64,000 nucleotides of DNA, taken from Terriglobia bacterium. Its GTDB lineage: Bacteria > Acidobacteriota > Terriglobia > Bryobacterales > Bryobacteraceae. Each line of letters starts with the position of its first letter. Positions within the stretch are counted from its first letter, which is position 1. The notes below the pieces were generated by a model. That model was given only the letters and a program-made list of their open reading frames with translations, searched no databases and was not told the DNA's origin. The stretch lies in assembly GCA_020073305.1 (NCBI GenBank), contig JAIQFK010000005.1, forward strand, positions 62,001 to 126,000, given 5' to 3'. The position numbers and the translations under genes were made by a program. Below, in pieces: positions 9,537-16,919 of the stretch.

Positions 9537-9637
9537 GCAAGAACGGGGACTGGCTTCACCGTCCCAAGCCAGCGATCACCACGTCAACCCTGAACTTCCG
9601 AAGGCGCGTGGACGGTGTTGCCTGTCCCCGTTCTTGC
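9537..9637. repeat. Long palindromic interspersed repeat, copy A
   Basis: A 101-bp element with 28-bp terminal inverted arms (9537-9564 and 9610-9637; 3 mismatches). The arms start GCAAGAACGGGGAC and end at CCGTCC. A related element lies at 43218-43321, sharing GGGGACTGGCTTC, CGTCCCAAGCC and GCGTGGACGG. Its right arm overlaps the 3' end of the RelE-type toxin gene. Confidence 0.8.
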
Positions 9638-9838
9638 TCCATCCAGCAGATCCACCACCTCTGGTGACGAAAATCGAGCTGAGTATATGTCGTCATCGCC
9701 CTCGATCTTCTTGAATTGCAGACCTGGGTGGGCGGGATTGCTCTCGAAAAGATGATAGGCGCGTTTGGCGTCCCGTTGAACGTCGGAGGGCAGATCAGAG
9801 AGCAGACGCCGGAACTGCCGGGTGGTCCGCGACCGCAT
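9584..9838 (-). pseudogene. RelE/HigB-like toxin with C-terminus replaced by repeat A
   Basis: 84 codons. The N-terminal two thirds (RTTRQFRRLLSDLP, HPGLQFKKIEGDDDIYSAR) match RelE/ParE-superfamily toxins that pair with the upstream antitoxin family. Known members continue with a conserved strand carrying YRAL and WFWIGSH-like residues. Here that part is absent and the frame runs into the right arm of the palindromic repeat, giving ARTGTGNTVHAPSE. The start codon overlaps the antitoxin stop as TGATG. The toxin is probably inactive; a functional short variant cannot be excluded. Confidence 0.65.
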
Positions 9839-10053
9839 CAAAGCAAATCGGCCAGTGGCAGCGTCTCGCCCTTCTCGTCTTCTTCGAGGGCTTCTCGCGC
9901 CATGCGGCGGATCACATCGCGTTTCTCGGCAAAGCGCTTCTTCCACGCTTCTTCGTCGGCCAGAGACGCCAGAATCTCGGATGCAATCGCATCCTGCTCA
10001 TCCGGAGGTAAGGCGGTTACCTTCTCCAGCGCCTTCTCCAGTAGGGACGACAT
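9838..10053 (-). CDS. Antitoxin of a RelE-type toxin-antitoxin pair
   Basis: 71 residues, nearly all helical and acidic, beginning MSSLLEKALEKVTALPPDEQ. It has the LPPDEQDAIASEIL motif typical of small antitoxins encoded just upstream of RelE/HigB-like toxins. It carries no obvious HTH, so DNA binding would be through a short N-terminal element or not at all. The stop overlaps the toxin start (TGATG). With the toxin damaged, this gene is an orphan in practice. Confidence 0.7.
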   Translation of the reverse strand: MSSLLEKALEKVTALPPDEQDAIASEILASLADEEAWKKRFAEKRDVIRRMAREALEEDEKGETLPLADLL

Positions 10054-10113
10054 GCTTCAATCTTACCAGCAGCGGCCTTGCGCTAGAACAAAAACAACAG
10101 GGACGAAACAACA

Positions 10114-10133
10114 GGGACGGACGACACTGTCCC
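10114..10133. repeat. REP palindrome on the 3' side of RAYT
   Basis: GGGACGG-ACGACA-CTGTCCC, a 7-bp-arm hairpin with one arm mismatch, located 14 bases after the transposase stop. It resembles the REPs at 10903 and 11997. Confidence 0.65.
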
Positions 10134-10147
10134 GGTTCCCGCCATCC

Positions 10148-10860
10148 TCACTCCGCATTCCAAAATTGCAATTGATCGGCGCAGCCATCCGCGATCTGCC
10201 TCGTTCGCCGACCTGTGCGAACCTCCAATATCCTGCCGAGCGTTTTTTCTAATCCAGCAATGAACTGCTTCGATCCCAGAGGGCGGCCGGCGTAGGTCGC
10301 CTGGCGGATGGCGCAATTCTTCCACTGATTCAGCCCGCTCCAGCAACACTCCTCGCCAATCCTCCGGGGCCCAACGCGCTTGCCACCACTCCATATCCAG
10401 CATGGCACCGGCACTTATCCTGCCCAGGTGCGCGCCCGCGCTCGACCATTCGAAATCTTCCGCGCGTTCCACCATGCCAGCCCGCACCGGGTTGTTTCTC
10501 CACGTACGCCATCACCCGGCACACGGACAACTCCTCCACCGGGCAGGAGTAATAGCGATTCTGCCACAAATGCCCCGTCCGATTCCGATCCGTGTTCCAG
10601 TATTGCGAGAATCGCCCGTGCGCGTGCCGAAAAGTATTCGCCATGGAGGAGTCTGCTTCCGGCACAGCCACGATGTGCACATGATTGGTCATGAGGCAGT
10701 AGGCCAGTAACCGCAACCGGTTGCCAGCGGCGTGTTCCGAGAGCAGTTTCAGGTAGGCGCGCCGCAATGCATCCGTTGTAAACACATCCTGACGGGCATT
10801 GCCGCGCTGCGTAATATGGTGGGGCAGACCGACGGCCACCACGCGAGGTTCCCGAGGCAT
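10148..10860 (-). pseudogene. REP-associated tyrosine transposase (RAYT/Y1, IS200-like), frameshifted twice
   Basis: From the ATG at 10860 the product starts with GLPHHITQRGNARQ and contains LLAYCLMTNHVHIVAVP, the Y1 HUH signature (His-x-His), then HLWQNRYYSCPV, as in RAYT proteins. After AYVEK (near 10494) one extra base shifts the frame; the expected continuation NPVRAGMVERAEDFEWSS is found in the next frame. A second shift near 10310 separates EELR from the conserved tail AGRPLGSKQFIAGLEKTLGR. Joined across both shifts the gene would make about 236 residues, the normal RAYT length. The stop is at 10148. It is not expected to be active. RAYTs handle single-stranded REP hairpins. Confidence 0.8.
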
Positions 10861-10902
10861 ACCGACTTAGTACGGTAGGGCGGCCGGCTGTCTCAAAGTT
10901 TC

Positions 10903-10922
10903 GGGACGGTCTCGTCCGTCCC
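10903..10922. repeat. REP palindrome on the 5' side of RAYT
   Basis: GGGACGGTCTCGTCCGTCCC, with perfect 7-bp arms and a 6-base loop. It is the exact reverse complement of the REP at 11997-12016, so the two face each other across the propeller gene. In the minus direction the frame of the propeller gene reads straight into it. Confidence 0.75.
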
Positions 10923-10923
10923 T

Positions 10924-11914
10924 GGTGCCCCCTGATCGAAGAAGGACTGCCCGCTTGCACCGAGGTAAGTAGGGATCGCTTGATCCAGACACAGTTTTCA
11001 CCAAAGTCGCCCTCTTCAAGACGCTTCACCTCAACGAAGTCATCCTTTACTTGATCCACTGCTACCAAGCTTACAGACAAGCTCAACAAGGCCCTTACAC
11101 CGGCCAAAAAAAACCGGCTATCCGGGCTCCATGCGCCAACCCCATAGGCCATGCATCCCCGGTTTCTGAGGATGCGCGTGGAACCATTGGCTAAGCTGGA
11201 AACAACCAAGTTTCTGCGGTCGACGAAAGCCACGGCTTCGCCGTCGGGGCAAAGGGATGGGAATCGTCCGAAACCTTGTAGCATTACTTTGTGGGAAGGC
11301 AAATCTACCACCAGAAACGACTGTCGGGAACCGACAGCTGTCTGGCGTGATCCCACAGCGAGACGGTTCCCATTCCCTGAGATCTGGAGACGTTCCACCT
11401 CCGTCAGGCTAAACCCTCGGATGAGGTCCGTCACGTCATGCTCTATCTCAGCCGTCGCGCGCCTTAGGACGATCAGCCGATTGAGCACCGCATCGCTGGC
11501 TACGATGAGCGCAAGGCGTTCCGCACCTGAAGAGATGGACAAACGGCCAGCAAATCTTCCTTGAAATCTAACGCTCCGCATTGAGTGAAGGTTGTCGGAG
11601 AAATAGACCACAGGTCGCTCAGTACCTACGGGCCAGGGTTGATCATCGCGAGAGGTCCAGGCGAGCCAAGCACCGTCCGCAGCCACCGAGAGCCAGAAAG
11701 GTTTCTTGGGCACTCGCAGGCTTCCTGCATCCTCACCATTGACCGCAACTGCCTCCGGCTCGCCGGCGTGTTGAGACGAGGTGACCGTCACGAGTCCCTG
11801 CCGCTCGGCGATAGCCCGGAGGGTTGCCGCCGTGTCAGGGCTTCCTTTAGGCATGCACGCGGACATGCCAGCTGCACCTGCGGACATGCCGTACAACAGC
11901 GAGCGACGCGTCAT
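10924..11914 (-). pseudogene. Exported beta-propeller (TolB/WD40-like) protein, 3' end lost to RAYT insertion
   Basis: The start is taken as the ATG at 11914 (GGAG upstream), giving an N-terminus MTRRSLLYGMSAGAAGMSAC that looks like a Tat-type signal with a lipobox Cys. About 330 residues follow with repeated propeller blades (WLSVAADGAWLAW, RLSISSGAERLALIV, LQISGNGNRLAVG, FPSLCPDGEAVAFV, GAWSPDSRFFLAG). Coding character ends at the REP at 10903-10922. The same frame stays open to 10415, but there it overlaps the transposase in a different phase and reads as nonsense. A small in-frame duplication (AVGSRQT AVGSRQS) is also present. I infer truncation by insertion; the function is unknown. Confidence 0.55.
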
Positions 11915-11996
11915 CTCAAGACTCCGTTGCTTTATCCTCATTCGTTGTCACAAAACGCGCGTACGCCTCGGGGGTCTAGCGGAACAAGGAACAAGA

Positions 11997-12016
11997 GGGA
12001 CGGACGAGACCGTCCC
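11997..12016. repeat. REP palindrome next to the RAYT 3' fragment
   Basis: GGGACGGACGAGACCGTCCC, identical to the reverse complement of 10903-10922. The 11942-12275 stretch has no intact gene; it holds this REP and the RAYT remnant at 12036-12191. Confidence 0.75.
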
Positions 12017-12035
12017 GGCTTGGGGCTTGGCGGCC

Positions 12036-12191
12036 GCCATCCTCACTCCGCGTTCCAAAATTGCAATTGATCGGCGCAGCCATCCGCGATCTGCCTCGTT
12101 CGCCCACCTGTGCGAACCTCCAATATCCTGCCGAGAGTTTTTTCTAATCCAGCAATGAACTGCTTCGATCCCAGAGGGCGGCCGGCGTAGG
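12036..12191 (-). pseudogene. Second copy of the RAYT 3' end (156-bp duplication)
   Basis: This segment matches 10141-10296 over 156 bp with three differences that I can see. It encodes the RAYT tail AGRPLGSKQFIAGLEKTLGR and a stop at 12043, without the rest of the transposase. A REP lies just beyond the stop in the same relation as at the full-length copy. It is either the relic of a second RAYT or a duplication of the gene end plus REP. Confidence 0.75.
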
Positions 12192-12275
12192 CTTTCCCGG
12201 TAACCGCCGGTAACCGGCCAGCGAGGCGTGAACGAAAACGGGACAGACGCATTTTCTCACGACAACCACAACCCC

Positions 12276-12809
12276 CTACAAAGCGCAGCTCCTCTCCACC
12301 ACCCTCCCGCACTCCCCACAAAATCCCGCCCCCTTCACATCCAGCCGCTCCACTCCGTGTGATGACGCCATCACGCATCGCCAGTCGTCACAGTGTCCCA
12401 GCCCGAAAGTGTGCCCCAGCTCATGCACCGCTTCTTTCACGAGCCGCTCGCGCAGCTTCCCTTCGTCCACCGGCAGCCCGTAATGTTCCTCGCTCAGGCG
12501 ATATAAGGACACCACCGCGCAATGGCCCTCCAACTGCGCCTCGCCGAAAACGAAAGTGAAAATGGGAACGAACAGATCGTGCGCGGTGACGCCCAGCACC
12601 CGGACCCCTGGACCCGCCGCCAGCCCGCGCAGGCGATCGAGAATCGCCGTCGAGTGGTACTGATTGCGCGCCGAATCCCGCGCGTAACCCGCGTCCAGCA
12701 CTCCCTCGCGCACATGGCAGGAAACGCCGAAGGTGTGAGCCAGATCCGCCGCCAGCGCGTCCAGACGGTCCGGATCCACTCCGTCGCCTACCGCCACGAC
12801 GTGGATCAT
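12276..12809 (-). CDS. amzA: Archaemetzincin-like zinc metalloprotease
   Basis: 177 residues. The extended zinc motif HELGHTFGLGHC is followed by CVM and a C-x2-C pair (FCGEC), which fits the archaemetzincin pattern HExxHxxGxxHC-x4-C-x-M-x17-C-x2-C with a second zinc site. Archaemetzincins are small cytoplasmic putative proteases of unclear substrate, found in archaea and scattered bacteria. The ATG overlaps the stop of the NtrC gene (TAATG), so it is probably translated with it. It is the last gene of the minus-strand run that starts at 18385. Confidence 0.9.
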   Translation of the reverse strand: MIHVVAVGDGVDPDRLDALAADLAHTFGVSCHVREGVLDAGYARDSARNQYHSTAILDRLRGLAAGPGVRVLGVTAHDLFVPIFTFVFGEAQLEGHCAVVSLYRLSEEHYGLPVDEGKLRERLVKEAVHELGHTFGLGHCDDWRCVMASSHGVERLDVKGAGFCGECGRVVERSCAL

Positions 12810-14149
12810 TACCCGAGTCCGTAGCGCTTCAGTTTCTTGTAGAGCGTGGTGCGGTCAATGCCCAGCACCCGCGCCGCGAGCGAATGATTCCCCGCCGATT
12901 CCCGCCAGACGTGCTCGATGTGCGCGCGTTCTACTTCGTCCAGCGATCGCCCGTTCGGCGCTCCGGCGGCCTGCAACTGGAACGAAAAGTCCGCCGGCTT
13001 CAGCTCCGGCCCGCGGGCGATCACCAGCGCACGCTCCATGGCGTTCTCCAGCTCGCGCACGTTTCCCGGCCAGTCGTAGCGCACCAGCAGATCCATCGCC
13101 TCGGGCGCTACGTGCGGAACTTCCAGCCGGCTCATCGACGCGCAGAACTTGTGCAGAAAGTGATCCGCCAGCAGCGGGATGTCTTCGCGCCGCTCTCGCA
13201 GCGCCGGCAGCTTGATGTTCACCACGTTCAGCCGGTAAAAAAGGTCCGGGCGGAAAGTCCGGGCCTCGATCAGCGGCTCCAGATCTTTGTTGGTGGCCGC
13301 GATGCACCGGAAGTCCACGTGGACGGGCTGGGTGCTGCCCACGCGCACAATCTCTTTCTCTTGCAGGACGCGCAGCAGGTCCGTCTGCGTCCTCAGGCTG
13401 ATGTCGCTGATCTCATCCAAAAACACCGTGCCGCCATCCGCCACTTCGAATTTGCCTTTCTTGCGGAACTGCGCGCCGGTGAACGCCCCGCGCTCGTGGC
13501 CGAATAGCTCGCTTTCGAGCAACGTCTCCGTCAGCGCGCCGCAATGAATGGTCACCATGGGCATCAGCCGGCGCGGGCTGGCGGCATGAATGGCGCGTGC
13601 CACCACTTCCTTGCCGGTGCCGCTCTCGCCCGTAATCAGTACCGTGGCGTCACTCGGAGCCACCGTCTCCACCATCTCCATCACGCGTTTCATGGCGGGA
13701 CTCTTGCCGATCATCTCGGTCTTGGGGAAGATTTCCTTCAGGTTCTCCTGGAGGCGCACCACCTCGCGCCTGGCGCTCCGGTGCTCCAGCGCCTTCTCCA
13801 CCAGGTGCGACAGTTCGTCCGGATCCACCGGCTTGGTCAGGTAGTCGTAGGCGCCGCGCTTGAGCGCCTGAATCGCCGTCTCCACCGTGGCGTAGCCCGT
13901 CATGATGATGATGATCAGGTCCGGGTCGCTCTCCTTCAGCCGGCGCTGCAGCTCGATGCCGTCCATTCCCGGCATCTTGATATCGAGCAGCGCCAGGTCC
14001 CATTCGCGGTCGGCCAGCTCCAGCGCCTCGCGCGCGCTGGCGAGTGCTTTCGTCTCGTAACCCTCGGCCGCGAACCAGCGCGCCAGCGAGTCGCGCACCA
14101 CCAGCTCATCATCCACGACGAGGATCCTGCCCTTAACTGGACTGCTCAT
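12809..14149 (-). CDS. NtrC-family sigma-54-dependent response regulator
   Basis: 446 residues with three domains. A receiver domain (1-120) has acidic residues D13 and D14, phosphoacceptor D56 (LLDIKMPG) and a later K. An AAA+ domain (about 145-385) has Walker A GESGTGKE (174-181) and the sigma-54 contact loop GAFTGA (221-226). A Fis-type HTH at the C-terminus contains NHSLAARVLGIDRTTLYKKL. It overlaps the kinase gene by 17 bases and clearly forms a two-component pair with it. Activation of sigma-54 promoters is expected; a candidate target lies at 18411-18425 upstream of the electron-transfer genes. Confidence 0.95.
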   Translation of the reverse strand: MSSPVKGRILVVDDELVVRDSLARWFAAEGYETKALASAREALELADREWDLALLDIKMPGMDGIELQRRLKESDPDLIIIIMTGYATVETAIQALKRGAYDYLTKPVDPDELSHLVEKALEHRSARREVVRLQENLKEIFPKTEMIGKSPAMKRVMEMVETVAPSDATVLITGESGTGKEVVARAIHAASPRRLMPMVTIHCGALTETLLESELFGHERGAFTGAQFRKKGKFEVADGGTVFLDEISDISLRTQTDLLRVLQEKEIVRVGSTQPVHVDFRCIAATNKDLEPLIEARTFRPDLFYRLNVVNIKLPALRERREDIPLLADHFLHKFCASMSRLEVPHVAPEAMDLLVRYDWPGNVRELENAMERALVIARGPELKPADFSFQLQAAGAPNGRSLDEVERAHIEHVWRESAGNHSLAARVLGIDRTTLYKKLKRYGLG

Positions 14150-15734
14150 GCATTAGGGCAGCGGGTTCGGCCGCCGGCACGCTCTCTCCGAGCGGCAGCG
14201 TGATCACGAACTCCGCGCCTTCTCCTTCCTTGGACTGCACTTCGATGTGCCCGCCGTGCTGATCGAGAATGCTCTTGGCCACCGCCAGGCCAAGTCCTGT
14301 GCGCTGCTGGTCTTCTTTGGTCGTGAAGAAGGGCTCAAAGATGTGCGGCATCACATCCCGCGGGATGCCCGGGCCCCAATCGCGCACCCGCAGCCGCACC
14401 CCGTCCGCTGCCACGGCCTCGGTCGAAACCCGCAATCGCCCGCCCTGCGGCATCGCCTCGGCGGCATTCACCAGCAGCACCAGAATGATCTGCTGCACCT
14501 GCCCGGCGTCGCACTCCACCGCCTCCAGGTCCGGCGCCAAATCGGTTTCGATATCGATCCCCTGGATCTCAAACTGATGGTGCATGAGCCGCACCGCGCG
14601 TGCCACCAGTTCGTTGAGTTGGTTCGGTTCCCGTCTGCGCGGCGCCTGGCGCGCGAAGGTGAGCAGGTTGCGCATGATCTCTCCGCACCGCCGGCTCTCG
14701 CGCTCAATCACTTCGAGCTGCTCGATGAGCCCCTTGCGCGTTTCTTCATCCAGAGACGATTTCGCGACCTCTTTGTGGCACAGCTTGGCGTAGGTCAGAA
14801 TGCCGAACAGCGGGTTATTGACTTCGTGCGCCACCGTCGCCGCCAGCTTGCCGAGCGCCGCCATTTTTTCGCTGCCGGCCAGCGCATTCTGCGTCTGCGC
14901 AAGCAGCCGCGCTCGCGCTTCGGCCAGTTCCCCCGTCATGCGGTTGAACGATTCCGCCAGATCCGCGATCTCGTCGCGCGACCGGACCGGAAGCCGGTAA
15001 TCCAGATCGCCGCCGGCCACGCGGTGCGTACCCGCAATCAGCTCCTGGATGGGCTTGTGCACCACCCGCCAGACAAAAACAATGGCCACTAACAGAATGA
15101 GCGTCAGCGCCGCCGCGGTAAGACCCATCACTTGTTTCTGCTGCGTAACCAGGCTCGCGTCCACCGCGGCCAGCGAAAGTTGCGAGTCGATGACCCCCAG
15201 GATCCGCCGCTCGGCCGGATGCGCGTGGCAATCGGCATTCGAGCAGGCCGGCTGGTTCTCAATCGGCCGGATCACCCCCAGCACGCGCTCGCCGCTGGCT
15301 TCCCTGAAAATGCGCGCGCGATCGGGACGGTCGAGACGCACGATGGCCGTACCCTTGCCGTGGCAGCCGTAGCAGGCTTCGGCTTGCTTATCCACCGTGC
15401 TGCCGGCTTCCTTGGGGTCGGTCGAAAAACTGATGCGGCCTTCTTTGTTGAAAATGCGGATGCGGCGGATGCCTGGCTCGCTGCCCATGTCGCGGATCGT
15501 CTGGTACAGGGCTTCGCGGTCGTTGTGGAGCATCTGGTAGCGCGTGCTGCGCCGGATGATGTCGCTGATGCGGTCGGCGCTCTGCAAAATCAGTTCTTCG
15601 GAGTGGCGCTGATGCGCGCCCAGGTTCAGATAACCCAGCACGCTGAAGATCGCGGCTGTGCTCACAACAATCGAAAGGCCCAGCTTGTAGGCCAGGCCCG
15701 TGTGTTTCCCGAGCACAACCTTCAACGCCTGCAT
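14133..15734 (-). CDS. Membrane histidine kinase with haem-binding periplasmic sensor
   Basis: 533 residues. TM1 (about 17-38) and TM2 (about 203-224) enclose a periplasmic domain with a c-type haem motif CYGCH (121-125) and a second CX4CH motif CSNADCH (164-170), as in tetrahaem/dihaem-type sensor domains. A HAMP domain follows, then HisKA with AHEVNNP (phospho-His about 303) and HATPase_c with NAAEAM, DWGPGIP and GLGLAVAK. The haem motifs suggest that the kinase senses redox state, gas or electron flow at the periplasmic face. It lies between the NrfD gene (36 bases upstream) and its NtrC partner. Only one motif is the canonical CXXCH. Confidence 0.93.
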   Translation of the reverse strand: MQALKVVLGKHTGLAYKLGLSIVVSTAAIFSVLGYLNLGAHQRHSEELILQSADRISDIIRRSTRYQMLHNDREALYQTIRDMGSEPGIRRIRIFNKEGRISFSTDPKEAGSTVDKQAEACYGCHGKGTAIVRLDRPDRARIFREASGERVLGVIRPIENQPACSNADCHAHPAERRILGVIDSQLSLAAVDASLVTQQKQVMGLTAAALTLILLVAIVFVWRVVHKPIQELIAGTHRVAGGDLDYRLPVRSRDEIADLAESFNRMTGELAEARARLLAQTQNALAGSEKMAALGKLAATVAHEVNNPLFGILTYAKLCHKEVAKSSLDEETRKGLIEQLEVIERESRRCGEIMRNLLTFARQAPRRREPNQLNELVARAVRLMHHQFEIQGIDIETDLAPDLEAVECDAGQVQQIILVLLVNAAEAMPQGGRLRVSTEAVAADGVRLRVRDWGPGIPRDVMPHIFEPFFTTKEDQQRTGLGLAVAKSILDQHGGHIEVQSKEGEGAEFVITLPLGESVPAAEPAALMHEQSS

Positions 15735-15770
15735 AAGATTCTCTGTGGGGCAGGCGCTATCGCCTGCCTG

Positions 15771-16919
15771 TCAAACGGCCACAAGTTCCGCTTCCGGCTC
15801 CTCGGCGTGCACCGTCTCCACAAACAACGGCAGGTGCAGCGCCGCCATGCGGAAAACCGCGAACCCGATGCTGATGAGGCTCAACGTGATCATCACCTCA
15901 GGCCACCTGGGAATGTAATGCGTGGCCTGGCTCGCTTCCAGGCCGGTGATGCTGACGTTCAAGCGGTTGGCGACGAAGCCGAACAGCACCATCAACGAGC
16001 ACAGGTACAGGGCCGCCGGATTCGCCCGGTTGCGCGGCCTTAGGAGCAGCAGCATGGGCACGGCCAGCAGCGCGGTCTCCAGGCCGAACAACCACGTCTC
16101 CATCCGGTTCACGACCAGCAAACGCTCCGCATCACGCCGGAATAGATCGACGAAGCGTATCGCAAGATAAAACAGCAGCATGACGGTCAGCACACGCGCC
16201 ACGCCCTCCAGCAGCGCTGCCGGCACCTGCTTGCCCAGGGCGTTGTGGCTCTGCCAGGAAGCAAAGATCACCATCGCCAGGCCGGCGCACACCGCGGAAA
16301 CAAAAAACAGCACCGGCAGCAGCGGCGTGTACCATAACCCGTACAGCTTTTCCGGCACGATCAGGAAAAGCGTTCCGAGCGAGGACTGGTGCAGGGTCGA
16401 GAGCACCACGCCGAAAATCACCACCGGCGCCGAAATCATGCGCACGAATTTCAAAACCGCGCGCCACCTGAACCGTTCGCAAACCGCCGGCGCGAACTCC
16501 AGGCTCAGCACCGTCAGGTAGAGCATCACGCACCACGCCACCTCGAACAGCACCGAATGCTCGTTCCACATCACGATGGGATGCCAGATGCGCTGCGGCT
16601 GCCCGATATCGATCATCAGCGCCACCGCCATCAGCGAATAGCCCAGAAAGGCGGTCAACAGCGCAATCCGCAGAATGGGCTTGTAACGCTTCAGATTGAA
16701 AATGTGAACGGTCGCGGCTATCGTAAACCCGCCGGCTCCCAGGCCAATCCCGGTCAATACGTTGAAACCTTTCCACAATCCCCAGGGAAAACGGTCCGTC
16801 AGATTGGTGGAGCCACCCAGCCCGTACATGCCGCGCACATAAAGGCCGCACAGCCCCCCGAACATGATGAGCGCGAAAAGCACACGCCAGAGAGTGAGGC
16901 GCCCGAGAGCGGCTTTCAT
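15771..16919 (-). CDS. NrfD/HybB-like polytopic quinone-reactive membrane subunit
   Basis: 382 residues from an ATG that overlaps the ferredoxin stop (ATGA). About ten hydrophobic segments cover the whole length, including FNVLTGIGLGAGGFTIAATV and FEVAWCVMLYLTVLSLEF, the pattern of NrfD/HybB proteins that exchange electrons between quinones and a ferredoxin partner. The frame is open up to 17504, but there it is a shadow of the ferredoxin gene. No hydrogenase, nitrite reductase or molybdopterin subunit is encoded nearby, so the ultimate electron partner is unknown. Confidence 0.9.
   Translation of the reverse strand: MKAALGRLTLWRVLFALIMFGGLCGLYVRGMYGLGGSTNLTDRFPWGLWKGFNVLTGIGLGAGGFTIAATVHIFNLKRYKPILRIALLTAFLGYSLMAVALMIDIGQPQRIWHPIVMWNEHSVLFEVAWCVMLYLTVLSLEFAPAVCERFRWRAVLKFVRMISAPVVIFGVVLSTLHQSSLGTLFLIVPEKLYGLWYTPLLPVLFFVSAVCAGLAMVIFASWQSHNALGKQVPAALLEGVARVLTVMLLFYLAIRFVDLFRRDAERLLVVNRMETWLFGLETALLAVPMLLLLRPRNRANPAALYLCSLMVLFGFVANRLNVSITGLEASQATHYIPRWPEVMITLSLISIGFAVFRMAALHLPLFVETVHAEEPEAELVAV

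Larger units (their letters stand above)
10114..10922 (-). mobile_element. RAYT insertion bounded by REP palindromes
   Basis: The unit consists of a decayed REP-associated tyrosine transposase (10148-10860) with a short GGGAC...GTCCC palindrome at each side (10114-10133 and 10903-10922). This is the standard arrangement of a RAYT gene between its cognate REP sequences. The unit interrupts the propeller gene that begins at 11914. Confidence 0.7.
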
